Shown: one piece after another, positions 1-11,236 of the stretch
How positions within the stretch are numbered: position 1 is the stretch's first letter
Layout of the letters: each line of letters opens with the position of its first letter
Assembly: GCF_005871185.1 (NCBI RefSeq)
Contig: NZ_SWKN01000007.1
Location: 62,001-126,000, forward strand
Length of the DNA stretch: 64,000 nucleotides
Source of the DNA: Limnobacter alexandrii
GTDB lineage: Bacteria; Pseudomonadota; Gammaproteobacteria; Burkholderiales; Burkholderiaceae_B
Reading direction: 5' to 3'
The notes under the pieces: model-generated
Databases searched by the model: none
The model's input: only the letters and a program-made list of their open reading frames with translations
What the model was told of the DNA's origin: nothing
Position numbers and translations under genes: made by a program

Positions 1-132
1 ATCACCACCAAAGAACCCTGGACAGTTGACAATGGCCTTCTGACACCAACTTTGAAGGTGAAGCGCCCGAAGGTGGTTGAGGCATTCAAGGATCGAATCA
101 ACGACCTGTACGCCGAGGGCATGGGAGATTGA
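1..132 (+). CDS. C-terminal end of an AMP-forming acyl-CoA synthetase (partial)
   Basis: Only the last 43 codons are present; the gene begins before the window. The reading frame starting at base 1 ends at TGA 130-132. The tail carries the pattern E-P-W-T-V-D-N-G-L-L-T-P-T-L-K-V-K-R, which is the end of the C-terminal lid domain of long-chain fatty acid-CoA ligases (FadD15-like ANL enzymes); the lysine in the T-L-K segment region belongs to the adenylate-forming active site of the family. The enzyme would activate fatty acids to acyl-CoA with ATP. A strong terminator follows within 20 bases, so this gene ends its transcription unit. Substrate cannot be judged from the tail. Confidence 0.75.
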   Translation: MTTKEPWTVDNGLLTPTLKVKRPKVVEAFKDRINDLYAEGMGD

Positions 133-150
133 TTGTGTTGCCCTGCGCAG

Positions 151-181
151 AAAAAAGCCCACTTCGAAGTGGGCTTTTTTT
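151..181. terminator. Bidirectional rho-independent terminator
   Basis: A perfect 9-bp palindrome GCCCACTTCGAAGTGGGC lies at 157-174. It is preceded by A(6) and followed by T(7), so it can end both the acyl-CoA synthetase transcript (plus strand) and the convergent NYN gene, whose stop codon falls in the T tract. Confidence 0.9.
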
Positions 182-905
182 ATTCAGCTGGCAAATCATC
201 GTGATCGTAGTTGTCTGATCCGATTCGGGCCAAAAAGTCTGCTGCACGGTCTGGGGGCGGGCAAGTCGATCTGAGCCCGTCAATGTAGGAAAACAGATCT
301 TCCGAAATATTTTGCCACATTGGGTCAAGCACCACATCCACGCCCTCATGGCGCAACAATTCGGCGGCGCTGGAAAAAGCACCATCGCCGGTCAGCAAAA
401 CCACCTGTTGAACCTGGCGTTTGTAGGCCAAAGTAGCAAGGTCTACACCCATTCTCAATTCAATTCCCTTGGGGTAAGAATCGGGCGTAAAGTCCTCATC
501 CGCCAGGTCGTCGACTGAGATACGCTTGCCGAGCAAATCTGCCATGGCGTCTTCATTCAGTTTCCACGTATCAGCTTCTCTAGCCTCACCCAGCTTCACC
601 GCCAATTTCCGCTTGCGCTGCAATTGACGCTGAAATGCGACCCGGAACTGCCCTTCCTTGGATTTTGACAAATCAATTGACTGTTTTGAAACGGGCAAGG
701 TAACCCGCTGGGTAAACACGGGTGTGTCATAGAAAAAGATGCGAAACAGATGGCGTTTTGGCTGATTGCGTTCAAACAAATGGGCCGCTGACAAACGCCA
801 AACTAGGTCGGCCATGACTTTTGCGTCGTGATGAACCGAACTGGGGAAAATTTGACGAATTCTGCGAATGAAGAACGGGCCATCCACGAGAATAGCTGTA
901 AGCAT
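180..905 (-). CDS. NYN domain protein (LabA/DUF88-like, PIN-fold), 241 aa
   Basis: The N-terminus reads M-L-T-A-I-L-V-D-G-P-F-F and a later block has G-V-D-L-A-T-L-A-Y followed by V-V-L-L-T-G-D-G-A-F. These are the spaced aspartates of NYN/PIN-fold proteins, which as a family are putative metal-dependent RNases; the substrate is unknown. A basic stretch around residues 95-105 (Q-R-K-R-K) could bind nucleic acid. The start at 905 is preferred over a longer frame from 944 because AAAGG sits 5 bases before this ATG and the domain begins immediately. The tail is acidic (D-N-Y-D-H-D-D). It is monocistronic, convergent with the acyl-CoA synthetase gene. Confidence 0.75.
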   Translation of the reverse strand: MLTAILVDGPFFIRRIRQIFPSSVHHDAKVMADLVWRLSAAHLFERNQPKRHLFRIFFYDTPVFTQRVTLPVSKQSIDLSKSKEGQFRVAFQRQLQRKRKLAVKLGEAREADTWKLNEDAMADLLGKRISVDDLADEDFTPDSYPKGIELRMGVDLATLAYKRQVQQVVLLTGDGAFSSAAELLRHEGVDVVLDPMWQNISEDLFSYIDGLRSTCPPPDRAADFLARIGSDNYDHDDLPAE

Positions 906-939
906 ATAAGCCTTTGATAAATATAAGAATAATAATGCC

Positions 940-956
940 GCCAAATTTATTTTGGC
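940..956. repeat. Short inverted repeat upstream of NYN gene
   Basis: GCCAAA (940-945) and TTTGGC (951-956) form 6-bp arms around a 5-base spacer, about 35 bases upstream of the NYN start codon, in an AT-rich 229-base divergent intergenic region (906-1134). Placement would suit a regulator site; no protein is known to bind it. Otherwise I see no gene in that region. Confidence 0.35.
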
Positions 957-1134
957 ATTAAGAAATAATTTTCCATAAATATACTACCACTGAAATTCCG
1001 TCAAAAATAGCGATGGCGGCACCCATTAAGAGGGAGAAAGATACAGTGCAAAATTAGCAATACACATACAATCGATAAGTAATGTGCTTACATCTTATTT
1101 ATTACCCCTATAACTGAATTGTGCGGAGGATGAA

Positions 1135-1527
1135 TTGAGCAAAAATCTGGACAGTAGCTTGAACGACACCGCTAGAAAACAAGACAAATACTGGCTGTAT
1201 ATTTTGTCCAATAGCAAGCCAAATGGCCCCCTCTATCTTGGTGACACAAACTGCCTGGTTACCCGGATGGAAGAACATCTTCAGGGGCTGCGCCGGGATT
1301 ATGCGCATTACCATCGACTTGATCGCCTTGTTTATTTTGAAGTGTGGTCCGACCATGACAAATTTGTAGCGCGCCTACGCCGGGTCAGAAATTGGCCCAG
1401 AGACATGCGCCTTTTGTTGATCGAATCATTGAACCCCGACTGGGACAATTTGTTACCCCAGTTTTTGGCTGAATATACAAATAAAACAGTAAAAGAATCG
1501 CAGAAAGACCAGGAAAAGGCGGCTTAA
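1135..1527 (+). CDS. Degenerate GIY-YIG domain protein, 130 aa
   Basis: The fold signature of the small GIY-YIG (YhbQ/UPF0213-like) family is clear: Y-W-L-Y-I-L (19-24), P-L-Y-L-G-D-T-N (32-39), R-L-V-Y-F-E (64-69), then W-P-R-D and S-L-N-P-D-W-D-N-L-L. Active family members have a catalytic glutamate in the helix motif R-E-K-Q; here the matching position is leucine (R-L-R-R, about residue 81), so nuclease activity is doubtful. The start is TTG at 1135, chosen because GGAGGA lies 4 bases upstream; the ATG overlapping that GGAGGA is followed directly by a stop. About 18 extra residues precede the domain and a Lys/Glu-rich tail follows it. Confidence 0.65.
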   Translation: MSKNLDSSLNDTARKQDKYWLYILSNSKPNGPLYLGDTNCLVTRMEEHLQGLRRDYAHYHRLDRLVYFEVWSDHDKFVARLRRVRNWPRDMRLLLIESLNPDWDNLLPQFLAEYTNKTVKESQKDQEKAA

Positions 1528-1560
1528 GGATTTTTTTGAAAAACAGGTATTCCAATTTGC

Positions 1561-1588
1561 AGGTTCAGCGTTAACAATAATTGAACCT
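1561..1588. repeat. Inverted repeat, possible weak terminator
   Basis: AGGTTCA (1561-1567) and TGAACCT (1582-1588) are perfect 7-bp arms with a 14-base AT-rich loop, 33 bases after the GIY-YIG gene and followed by only TTT. It may end that transcript or be a regulatory hairpin; the T run is too short for a confident terminator. Confidence 0.35.
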
Positions 1589-1725
1589 TTCCTTGCATCT
1601 CACCCACCAAGTAGCATTGCTTTTGATGGTTGGGTCAAGGGAATTTGGTTAGAGCCTCGGTGTGAATCTGAAAAACCCCGAGCCCAGTACCAATAGCGTT
1701 GCAGCATGTTTTTCAGGAGTTCACC

Positions 1726-2295
1726 ATGAGTTCGATTGCAGAGCGTTTGACTCGGTCTTATTGCCTGTTTCACTGGTTACAGGTAAAGCCTATTCCGGAT
1801 CAAATTCGCTCAAGTATTGCCTACAGCACGCTCGAACAAGAACTTTTGGCACTTAAAGTAAAACCTGAAGATCTTGCTGCAGTGGGTTCAGATGTCACAG
1901 ACAATTTTGAAGAATCCCGGTTGGCGTTCATGGTCCGGTACAGTGGTCTGACTTGGTCCACCTGCTCTATTTTCTGCGATGCCATAGAGAACAACAGTTG
2001 GCTTCAAAACGGCACGCCGTTGTTGGTTCAATTCACCGGCGTAGACGCAAGTGGCCAAATTGGGCTGCCCAAAGTCGCCCTGGGCGATTTCATGTTTCTC
2101 AAGCCCAGCAACGTCTGGATTGACAACAATCGGGTTGTTTCATTCACCGTGCGTTGGAACAAGCATGAAACTCGGCGCATGGAGCGGTTTATCCGCCTTG
2201 CTTCTGCCCGCCATGGGCTTGAAGCCACAGTCAGCAATATTGCGCAGAGTGAAAAGTTCATCGCAGCCATCAAGGCTACTGTTGGTGCGCAATAA
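1726..2295 (+). CDS. Protein of unknown function, 189 aa
   Basis: I do not recognise this family. The ATG at 1726 has AGGAG six bases upstream; a longer frame would start from TTG at 1699 with no such site. There is no signal peptide and no membrane segment, so it should be cytosolic. The first 30 residues contain C-L-F-H-W-L-Q and the C-terminal third is basic (R-W-N-K-H-E-T-R-R-M-E-R-F). Composition and frame are regular and a good terminator follows, so it is very likely a real gene. No neighbour suggests its job. Confidence 0.6.
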   Translation: MSSIAERLTRSYCLFHWLQVKPIPDQIRSSIAYSTLEQELLALKVKPEDLAAVGSDVTDNFEESRLAFMVRYSGLTWSTCSIFCDAIENNSWLQNGTPLLVQFTGVDASGQIGLPKVALGDFMFLKPSNVWIDNNRVVSFTVRWNKHETRRMERFIRLASARHGLEATVSNIAQSEKFIAAIKATVGAQ

Positions 2296-2336
2296 GCAGT
2301 TCGCTCAGCGAATCTCGTCAAGCAGTTATTGAAAAA

Positions 2337-2357
2337 GGCACCTTCGGGTGCCTTTTT
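2337..2357 (+). terminator. Rho-independent terminator
   Basis: GGCACC-TTCG-GGTGCC (2337-2352) with a stable UUCG tetraloop and T(5) after it; A(5) before it allows partial activity on the other strand. It ends the 189-aa gene, only 19 bases before the MFS start codon. Confidence 0.9.
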
Positions 2358-2375
2358 AATTGCTAAAGTATCGCC

Positions 2376-3692
2376 ATGCAAAAAACCAAATCCACCACCA
2401 CAGCCCTGTACGACCTGATTACGGGCGATGAAGATGCACGAGTTTGCAAAGATATTCCTGACGAATCTTGCAAACACCAACCTGTTAATTTTTTTCTGCA
2501 CCTGCTCAGCAATTTTTTCACCAAGTTGGCCGATGAAATAGCCAGTGCACGCCTGGTGTTCCCTTGGGTGCTCGGCCTGTTGGGCGCACCCATGCTGCTG
2601 GTGTCTTTGGCTGTGCCCATTCGGGAATCGGGTGTGTTGCTGCCGCAGCTGTTTATTGCAGCCAAAATCAGAGCCAAAGCGCTGCGAAAGTATGTGTGGA
2701 TGTTTGGTGGATTGCTCAGTGGTTTTGCCCTGTGGGTATGCGGCTTTGCGTTAATCATCGATTTGTCGGCAGAAAATGCGAGCTGGCTGGTCTTTTGCGC
2801 CCTGTTGGTGTTCAGTTTTGCGCGAGGTGTGTGCTCAGTTGCTGCCAAGGATGTGCTGGGAAAAACTGTCTCAAAGTCGCGGCGAGGCACGCTCATGGGG
2901 CTGGCCACCAGCGTTTCAGGCATATTTACCCTGCTTTTGGGACTCAACCTTGGTTTCTACAACCAGATAAAGAGCAACGAACTAATACTGGCAGCCCTTT
3001 TTGCAATTGCCGGGCTGTGCTGGATTGTCGCATCCGGCGCAATTTGGGCCATTCGAGAAGAACCAGGCGCCACAGAAGGCGGCGGTAATGCCGGCATTGA
3101 AGCATTGAAATCCCTTCGTTTGCTGAAAGATGACAAACCTTTTCGCAATTTCGTGATCGTTCGCACCCTGTTGTTGAGTGTGTCACTGGGCGCACCCATG
3201 CTGATCATTCTTGCCCAGAATGCCTTGGGCAATGCCGCGTTGATTGGTCTGTTTTTAATTGTTTCTGGCTTGGCCAATACGGTGTCGGGTTACCTGTGGG
3301 GGCGTTTGGCTGATTATTCAAGCCGTAGCCTGATGGCAATTGCAAGTGGCATCAATGCCTCGGCGGGTGTTGCTGTGCTGCTCATTCTACAGATTGAGGC
3401 GGATATCAACGCTTTGGTGCTGTTTGTGACTGCCTATTTCACGGCTTCGGTGTGCCTGGCGGGGGTGCGTTTGGGTCGTAAAACCCTGCTGGTAGACATG
3501 GCCACCGCAGAAAACCGATCGGCCTATGTTGCAGTTAGCAACACAGCGATCGGATTCCTTATTTTGATTGTAGGCGCCGTGGTCAGTTTGGTGGCGGGGC
3601 AAAACACGCACGCCATGTTGTGGGCCTTTAGCGGACTTTCGGCATTGGCATGCGTACTAAGCCCAATGTTATTGCCCGCCCAGCGGGCTTGA
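2376..3692 (+). CDS. Major facilitator superfamily (MFS) permease, 438 aa
   Basis: After a cytosolic N-terminal segment of about 60 residues (acidic, with two Cys) there are about twelve hydrophobic segments. The region A-R-L-V-F-P-W-V-L-G-L-L-G-A-P followed by I-R-E-S-G-V-L-L-P-Q-L and later K-D-V-L-G-K-T-V-S-K-S-R-R-G-T-L is the conserved pattern of an uncharacterised proteobacterial MFS group; the K-S-R-R-G loop matches the usual MFS basic loop. It is an inner-membrane transporter of unknown substrate. The ATG at 2376 has no good ribosome site, and the upstream terminator ends just 18 bases away, so its mRNA leader must be very short or its promoter overlaps the terminator. It converges on serS with 8 bases between stops. 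Confidence 0.8.
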   Translation: MQKTKSTTTALYDLITGDEDARVCKDIPDESCKHQPVNFFLHLLSNFFTKLADEIASARLVFPWVLGLLGAPMLLVSLAVPIRESGVLLPQLFIAAKIRAKALRKYVWMFGGLLSGFALWVCGFALIIDLSAENASWLVFCALLVFSFARGVCSVAAKDVLGKTVSKSRRGTLMGLATSVSGIFTLLLGLNLGFYNQIKSNELILAALFAIAGLCWIVASGAIWAIREEPGATEGGGNAGIEALKSLRLLKDDKPFRNFVIVRTLLLSVSLGAPMLIILAQNALGNAALIGLFLIVSGLANTVSGYLWGRLADYSSRSLMAIASGINASAGVAVLLILQIEADINALVLFVTAYFTASVCLAGVRLGRKTLLVDMATAENRSAYVAVSNTAIGFLILIVGAVVSLVAGQNTHAMLWAFSGLSALACVLSPMLLPAQRA

Positions 3693-3700
3693 ACCCTTAA

Positions 3701-5032
<1,332 letters not shown>

Positions 5033-5038
5033 CTAAAA

Positions 5039-5061
5039 CTTCAAGCCTGATGAGGCTGAAG
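5039..5061 (-). terminator. Probable terminator after rarA
   Basis: Arms CTTCAAGCCT and AGGCTGAAG pair with one bulged A around a 4-base loop; on the minus strand they are followed by TTTTA. It lies 11 bases past the rarA stop and would separate the ftsK-lolA-rarA unit from serS. Confidence 0.55.
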
Positions 5062-5072
5062 ATGGGCGCTTC

Positions 5073-6425
5073 TTACTTTTTTTGACGGGCTTCGGCATTG
5101 CGCTCGGCAAGCCAGTTCAGCTTTTCTGCAATTTTACCTTCCAGTCCGCGATCTGTGGGCTGATAAAACTGGGGTGCCTGCATGCCTTCTGGCCAATAAC
5201 TTTCGCCTGCAGCATGCCCGGCTTCTTCGTCATGCGCATAACGATAACCGCTGCCATGTCCCAGTTCCTTCATTAACTTCGTGGGTGCATTGCGCAGGTG
5301 CATGGGCACGGGCATGGAACTGCTCTGCTTCACATGCGCCATGGCTTGTTTGTAGGCGTTGTAACATGCATTGCTTTTTGCGGCAATGGCGAGGTACAGC
5401 ACACACTGGGCCAAAGCCAGTTCGCCTTCGGGACTACCCAAGCGTTCGTAGGTTTGGGCTGCTTCATTGGCAATGGTGAAGGCACGCGGATCAGCCAGGC
5501 CAATGTCTTCCCAGGCCATGCGCACAATGCGGCGGGCCATGTAGCGCGGGTCTGCCCCGCCATCGAGCATGCGGCAAAACCAGTACAGCGCTGCATCGGG
5601 ATCAGATCCGCGAACCGACTTGTGCAGGGCAGAAATTTGATCGTAAAACGCATCACCCCCTTTGTCGAAGCGGCGAATTTGCGAGGGGGCAATTTGTTTC
5701 AACGCGGGCAAACTCAAACTGCTCTGGCCCTGCGCTTTGATTTGAAGCAGTGTTATTTCCACCAAATTCAAGAAGCGGCGTGCGTCTCCATCGGCGTAGG
5801 CGCACAGTGCGTCAAAAGCATCGCTTTCCACATCAATGCGGGTGCCCAATTCGGCCTGTGCACGCTGCAACAGCTGTTTGAAATCATCGGCGTTCAAGCT
5901 GTTAAGCACATACACTTGTGAACGCGACAGCAAGGCTGAATTAACCTCAAATGAGGGGTTTTCAGTGGTGGCACCGATGAAAGTGACCAATCCAGATTCT
6001 ACAAATGGCAATAATGCGTCTTGCTGCGATTTGTTAAAGCGGTGAATTTCGTCAATGAACAATATGGTGGATTTGCCAGTGCGCGCATACTCACTGGCCT
6101 GGTCAATCGCCGCGCGAATTTCCTTGACGCCGGAAAGCACAGCAGACAGGGCGATAAATTTCGCCTTGGCCGCGCCTGCCAACAGGCGTGCCAATGTGGT
6201 TTTGCCCACACCGGGTGGACCCCACAAAATTAGAGAATGCACGTGTTGCTGCTCAAACAGCAGGGTGAGCGGTTTTCCCTGGCCTAGCAGGTGCGTTTGC
6301 CCGACCACCTCGCTCAAACTGAGCGGGCGCATCCGTTCGGCCAGTGGCACAGAACCCGCAGCAGCGCTTTGATTCGCTGGCGCGGGCGCATTGTCGGTGC
6401 TGTCGCCAAACAGGTCTGAAGTCAT
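5073..6425 (-). CDS. rarA: Replication-associated recombination protein A (AAA+ ATPase)
   Basis: RarA (MgsA) acts at stalled replication forks and ssDNA gaps with SSB. The 450-residue protein has Walker A G-P-P-G-V-G-K-T (69-76), Walker B I-L-F-I-D-E-I-H-R-F (121-130), and sensor-1 G-A-T-T-E-N-P-S (151-158), and the C-terminal MgsA region with C-R-M-L-D-G-G-A-D-P-R-Y-M-A-R-R. The I-D-E-I-H-R-F-N-K-S-Q-Q-D pattern separates RarA from RuvB. An N-terminal Ala/Asn/Pro-rich leader of about 25 residues precedes the domain. Its ATG overlaps the lolA stop by 4 nt, so the two are translationally coupled, as in many Proteobacteria. Confidence 0.95.
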   Translation of the reverse strand: MTSDLFGDSTDNAPAPANQSAAAGSVPLAERMRPLSLSEVVGQTHLLGQGKPLTLLFEQQHVHSLILWGPPGVGKTTLARLLAGAAKAKFIALSAVLSGVKEIRAAIDQASEYARTGKSTILFIDEIHRFNKSQQDALLPFVESGLVTFIGATTENPSFEVNSALLSRSQVYVLNSLNADDFKQLLQRAQAELGTRIDVESDAFDALCAYADGDARRFLNLVEITLLQIKAQGQSSLSLPALKQIAPSQIRRFDKGGDAFYDQISALHKSVRGSDPDAALYWFCRMLDGGADPRYMARRIVRMAWEDIGLADPRAFTIANEAAQTYERLGSPEGELALAQCVLYLAIAAKSNACYNAYKQAMAHVKQSSSMPVPMHLRNAPTKLMKELGHGSGYRYAHDEEAGHAAGESYWPEGMQAPQFYQPTDRGLEGKIAEKLNWLAERNAEARQKK

Positions 6426-7057
6426 TGCGTTTTGATCAGGTCTACACCAGCGGGGGCTTTGAAATCAAAATAACTGGCCGGTCTTTGCTTGGCAAAGTCC
6501 CAATTGGTCAACTCCAGTTGGGTAACCTGGCCCAAGGCATCATGAATTTCCAGATTCACTGGCAAACCATCTTTCCAGCCGATGCGGGCATAGTCAAACA
6601 GGCTGTCCTTTTCTTTGGGGCGAATAACGAGCCATTCTTTGCCGTCTTTCATGCCCTCGTCTTTCAGATTAAACAGTTTGTCGACGTCTTTGCTGCCAAA
6701 CAGCAAGGCGACAGGTGTTGAATCCATGGCATTGCCAATCGGTTTTTGCGTGGCGTGTCCCATGTCTTCGTCGTAGGACACCACGGTGTTGCCGTTGGAC
6801 AGCAACAGCAGCGGATAAGGCTTTTTGATTTCCCAGCGAAACTTACCGGGCCGCGAGAATGTGAACTCTCCGGTGCCGCGTTGCTTCACAGCGCCACTGG
6901 GTGAGATGACCACTTGCGAAAACTGGCCCTCGGCGAAAGCACGGTTCTTGACAAAGTTGTTCAATGCTTCCTGGGCTGAGGCCCAAGCCGACCCAATTGC
7001 GCCTGCACTCAAAGCGGTTGCCAACAATGATCGAAACAAGAATTGTTGAATTCGCAT
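6422..7057 (-). CDS. lolA: Outer-membrane lipoprotein carrier protein LolA
   Basis: LolA is the periplasmic chaperone that takes lipoproteins from the LolCDE ABC transporter to LolB in the outer membrane. The 211-residue product has a signal peptide (basic start, hydrophobic core about residues 8-22, cleavage near A-W-A-S-A) and LolA patterns: F-V-K-N-R-A-F-A-E-G-Q-F-S-Q-V, G-E-F-T-F-S-R-P-G-K-F-R-W-E and the later L-E-I-H-D-A-L-G-Q-V-T-Q-L-E-L-T-N. It lies between ftsK and rarA, the standard ftsK-lolA-rarA order. 97 bases separate it from the ftsK stop. Confidence 0.93.
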   Translation of the reverse strand: MRIQQFLFRSLLATALSAGAIGSAWASAQEALNNFVKNRAFAEGQFSQVVISPSGAVKQRGTGEFTFSRPGKFRWEIKKPYPLLLLSNGNTVVSYDEDMGHATQKPIGNAMDSTPVALLFGSKDVDKLFNLKDEGMKDGKEWLVIRPKEKDSLFDYARIGWKDGLPVNLEIHDALGQVTQLELTNWDFAKQRPASYFDFKAPAGVDLIKTQ

Positions 7058-7154
7058 GAACTTCTACTTCCTATAAAGTGCACTACCCTGAATAACGCAT
7101 GTTGCCAGCCAGGGTAAACAGACTTTACTGAACTTAATGGATGGCTGGGAAAAA

Positions 7155-9467
7155 CTACTCGTCATCCTGGCCGGCTTCGGCGCGCGCCAGAATTTCCCGG
7201 TTGCCGTTGGATTGCATGGCCGAGACCAAACCGGCCTGCTCCATGCTCTCGAGCAAACGCGCTGCACGGTTGTAACCAATGCGCAAATGGCGCTGCACAA
7301 ATGAAATGGATGCCCTGCGGTGCTTCAGCACAATGCCAACAGCTTGGTCGTACAGGGCATCTTTTTCGCCATCGAAACTGCCCGCAGTGGCGTCCATGCT
7401 GGCATTGCCGCCTTCTTCCGCGGTGCCTCCCTCCAGAATGCCTTCAATGTAGTTGGGCTCACCGCCCTTCTCTTTCAGGTATTCAACGACGCGGTGCACT
7501 TCTTCATCTGATACAAAGGCACCGTGCACGCGCTGTGGCACGCCAGAACCAGGCGGCAGGTACAACATGTCACCTTGGCCCAAAAGCGCTTCAGCGCCCA
7601 TTTGGTCCAGAATTGTGCGGGAGTCGATTTTCGATGAAACCTGAAACGCGATTCGGGTTGGAATGTTGGCCTTGATCAAGCCAGTAATAACATCCACCGA
7701 AGGCCTTTGAGTGGCCAAAATCAGGTGGATACCCGCCGCTCGGGCTTTTTGAGCCAATCGCGCAATCAGCTCTTCAATTTTTTTGCCCACCACCATCATC
7801 AAGTCAGCGAGCTCGTCGATCACGATCACCAACATCGGCAAAGTGTCCAAAGGCTCTGGCGCATCGGGCGTCAGGCTGAAAGGGTTGGGAATGCTGTTGC
7901 CGCTTTTCTTGGCTTCTGCAATTTTTGCGTTGTAACCCGCCAGGTTACGCACACCCATTTTGCTCATCAAGCGGTAACGTTTTTCCATTTCGCCCACAGC
8001 CCAGTTCAAGGCGTTGGCGGCTTGGCGCATATCTGTGACCACAGGGCACAGCAAGTGTGGAATGCCTTCGTAAACGCTCATTTCAAGCATTTTCGGGTCG
8101 ATCAGGATTAAACGTACGTCTTCTGCGCCGCTTTTGTACAGCAGCGACAAAATCATGGCGTTAATACCCACCGATTTACCCGAACCAGTGGTACCCGCCA
8201 CCAGCAGGTGCGGCATTTTAGCCAAGTCAGCCACCACCGGTTTGCCTGCAATGTCTTTGCCCAAAGCCATGGTGACTGGCGATTTGTTGGTGCTGTACAC
8301 CTGCGAACCCAGAATTTCCGTCAGCTTTACAACCTGTCTGCGCGGGTTGGGTAGTTCCAGCCCCATCAGGTTTTTGCCGTAAATGGTTTCCACCACGCGG
8401 ATGGACACCAAACTCAGTGCGCGCGCCAGGTCTTTGGCCAAATTCACCACTTGCGAGCCTTTCACACCGGCAGCAGGCTCCACTTCAAAGCGGGTAATGA
8501 CGGGACCGGGCTGGGCTGCCATCACCTGCACCTGCACTCCAAAGTCGCTGAGTTTTTTCTCGATTAGTCGAGAGGTGTATTCCAGCGTGTCTGCGGACAC
8601 GGTTTCAATGGCCGCAGGCGCATCATCAAGCAGGCCCAGTGGCGGTAGTTCGGTCTCTGTCAGCTCCGCAAACAAGGGTTGCTGCTTTTCTTTGATGGCC
8701 TGTACCGAGGGTTCGGCTGCCACAGCCAGAGGCTCGATCCGAATGGGCTTGTGTTCTTCAAATTTCTCGCGTTTCTGCTCCACTTTCTCAACGCGGGCCA
8801 AGGCAACCTTCTTGCCCTCCTTGCGGTCGAAATAGGCGGTAATCAGTTCTTTGGTTTTAAACACCAAGCCTTCCAGAAAGCCGCCAACCCTTTCCGCCAT
8901 CACGGCCCAACTCAAGCCCAGCAGGCCGCTCAGGCCAGCTGCCGTGCACAGCAGCAGCAACATGACCGCGCCTGACAAGCCAAGCAGTTGTTGAAAAATA
9001 CCTGCAATGGTTTGCCCAACCACCCCACCAGCCCCGGCGGGCAGGTTTTCACCCTTGAAAATCGACAGGGACTCAAGGCCCATAAAGCCGACCCACAACA
9101 CGATGAACCCAATCGGCCTTACCCAGGCAATCCATTTTGGCAAAGGCTCACTGAAACCCGGAAGCTCAATGGCGTCGACCATTTTCCGGGCGCGCCACAG
9201 CATGAAAAACGACAATCCCAACAGTGCGTAAGCCGAATAACCTGCGATAAAAAACAGCAGGTCGGACAAATGGGCACCCACAGCGCCACCGAAGTTGCTG
9301 ACGACACTGCTGCCCGACTCATGAGAGAAGCTGTCGTCGCTGCTGCTGTGCGACACCAGAATCAGAAACAGGTAGATGGAAAAGACAAGCAGACACAACC
9401 AGCGGATTTCCAGCAACAACTTGCTGATCCGAAGGGTGCCTGTATTTTGTGTGGTCCTGGAATTCAC
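7155..9467 (-). CDS. ftsK: DNA translocase FtsK
   Basis: FtsK is the septal DNA pump that clears and resolves chromosomes with XerCD at dif. I place the start at GTG 9467, giving 770 residues, a usual length for Burkholderiales FtsK; the open frame upstream runs into trxB and lacks FtsK-like sequence. Four membrane segments lie near 23-39, 71-90, 118-134 and 164-186. A linker rich in K, E and Q follows, then the motor with Walker A G-T-T-G-S-G-K-S (425-432) and [12 protein letters not shown], and the R-F-like [12 protein letters not shown] region. The C-terminal winged-helix gamma domain ([11 protein letters not shown]) that reads KOPS is intact. The linker is short compared with E. coli FtsK. 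Confidence 0.93.
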   Translation of the reverse strand: MNSRTTQNTGTLRISKLLLEIRWLCLLVFSIYLFLILVSHSSSDDSFSHESGSSVVSNFGGAVGAHLSDLLFFIAGYSAYALLGLSFFMLWRARKMVDAIELPGFSEPLPKWIAWVRPIGFIVLWVGFMGLESLSIFKGENLPAGAGGVVGQTIAGIFQQLLGLSGAVMLLLLCTAAGLSGLLGLSWAVMAERVGGFLEGLVFKTKELITAYFDRKEGKKVALARVEKVEQKREKFEEHKPIRIEPLAVAAEPSVQAIKEKQQPLFAELTETELPPLGLLDDAPAAIETVSADTLEYTSRLIEKKLSDFGVQVQVMAAQPGPVITRFEVEPAAGVKGSQVVNLAKDLARALSLVSIRVVETIYGKNLMGLELPNPRRQVVKLTEILGSQVYSTNKSPVTMALGKDIAGKPVVADLAKMPHLLVAGTTGSGKSVGINAMILSLLYKSGAEDVRLILIDPKMLEMSVYEGIPHLLCPVVTDMRQAANALNWAVGEMEKRYRLMSKMGVRNLAGYNAKIAEAKKSGNSIPNPFSLTPDAPEPLDTLPMLVIVIDELADLMMVVGKKIEELIARLAQKARAAGIHLILATQRPSVDVITGLIKANIPTRIAFQVSSKIDSRTILDQMGAEALLGQGDMLYLPPGSGVPQRVHGAFVSDEEVHRVVEYLKEKGGEPNYIEGILEGGTAEEGGNASMDATAGSFDGEKDALYDQAVGIVLKHRRASISFVQRHLRIGYNRAARLLESMEQAGLVSAMQSNGNREILARAEAGQDDE

Positions 9468-9493
9468 TGTAATAAGAGTAGCCCGCAATGCAG

Positions 9494-9521
9494 CATATAA
9501 TTGAAGTCTGTATTCTGACAA
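9494..9521 (-). promoter_or_regulatory. Candidate ftsK promoter
   Basis: On the minus strand TTGTCA (9521-9516) is followed after 16 bases by TATATG (9499-9494), about 27 bases before the GTG start of ftsK. The elements sit inside the 108-base ftsK/trxB divergent region. Match to the sigma-70 consensus is fair only. Confidence 0.35.
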
Positions 9522-9557
9522 AGTTCGAGCCAAATATCTTGAACAGACACCATTTGA

Positions 9558-10541
<984 letters not shown>

Positions 10542-10568
10542 TCCCTCCGTTTTTGCGGTAGAAATGGA

Positions 10569-11210
10569 TTGAAAAAGCTGACTTCCATGGCCGACCTTGA
10601 AGGTGTCAGGCGCTCGCTCAAAGAGCAGCGCCTGGAAGCCGAGCGGCAGGAAAAAATAAAGGCCGCAGAGGCAAAAAAACTGCAAGATGAAGCCAACTTG
10701 TTCAAAAAGCTGGTTCGCGACGTCACCCCACTACCCGAAACCAATCTGAAAATTCACGAACTGGAAAAACCAGCTCCCATCGCCCGGCAACGCGAGCTGG
10801 ATGATGAGGCCGTGCTTTGGGAGAGCATTTCCGATGAAATGGATGTTGAGCGGTTTTTGGAAACTGACGACAAGCTGTCCTATCGCCGTAATGGTGTTGG
10901 CGTAGAGGCCTTGAAAAAACTTCGGAAGGGGCAATGGGTTATTCAGGCCCAAATCGATTTGCACGGTTTGCGATCCGATGAAGCACGCACTGCGGTGGGT
11001 GAATTTTTGCGCTCCAGCGTAAAACATGACATTCGTTGTGTCAGAATCATCCACGGCAAGGGCTTGGGTTCAATTGGCAAAGAACCTGTGCTGAAAGAGA
11101 AAGTAAAACGCTGGTTGGTACAAAAAGATGAAGTACTGGCTTTTTGTCAGGCCCCGCCCCGTGATGGTGGCGCAGGCGCCCTGCTGGTCATACTCAAAGC
11201 CCGACAATAA
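10569..11210 (+). CDS. Smr domain protein (YdaL-like), about 207-213 aa
   Basis: The C-terminal half is a small MutS-related (Smr) domain with D-L-H-G (130-133) and H-G-K-G (162-165), the motifs of Smr nucleases, and G-A-G-A-L-L-V-I-L-K at the end. The first 50 residues are charged and helical (K-E-Q-R-L-E-A-E-R-Q-E-K), typical of the stand-alone Smr proteins of Proteobacteria. Members nick or cleave DNA/RNA; the cellular role here is not known. The start is uncertain: TTG at 10569 or ATG at 10587 (which removes six residues); neither has a strong ribosome site. It probably shares the trxB transcript. Confidence 0.85.
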   Translation: MKKLTSMADLEGVRRSLKEQRLEAERQEKIKAAEAKKLQDEANLFKKLVRDVTPLPETNLKIHELEKPAPIARQRELDDEAVLWESISDEMDVERFLETDDKLSYRRNGVGVEALKKLRKGQWVIQAQIDLHGLRSDEARTAVGEFLRSSVKHDIRCVRIIHGKGLGSIGKEPVLKEKVKRWLVQKDEVLAFCQAPPRDGGAGALLVILKARQ

Positions 11211-11236
11211 CAAGACACACTACGGAGACTGCACAC

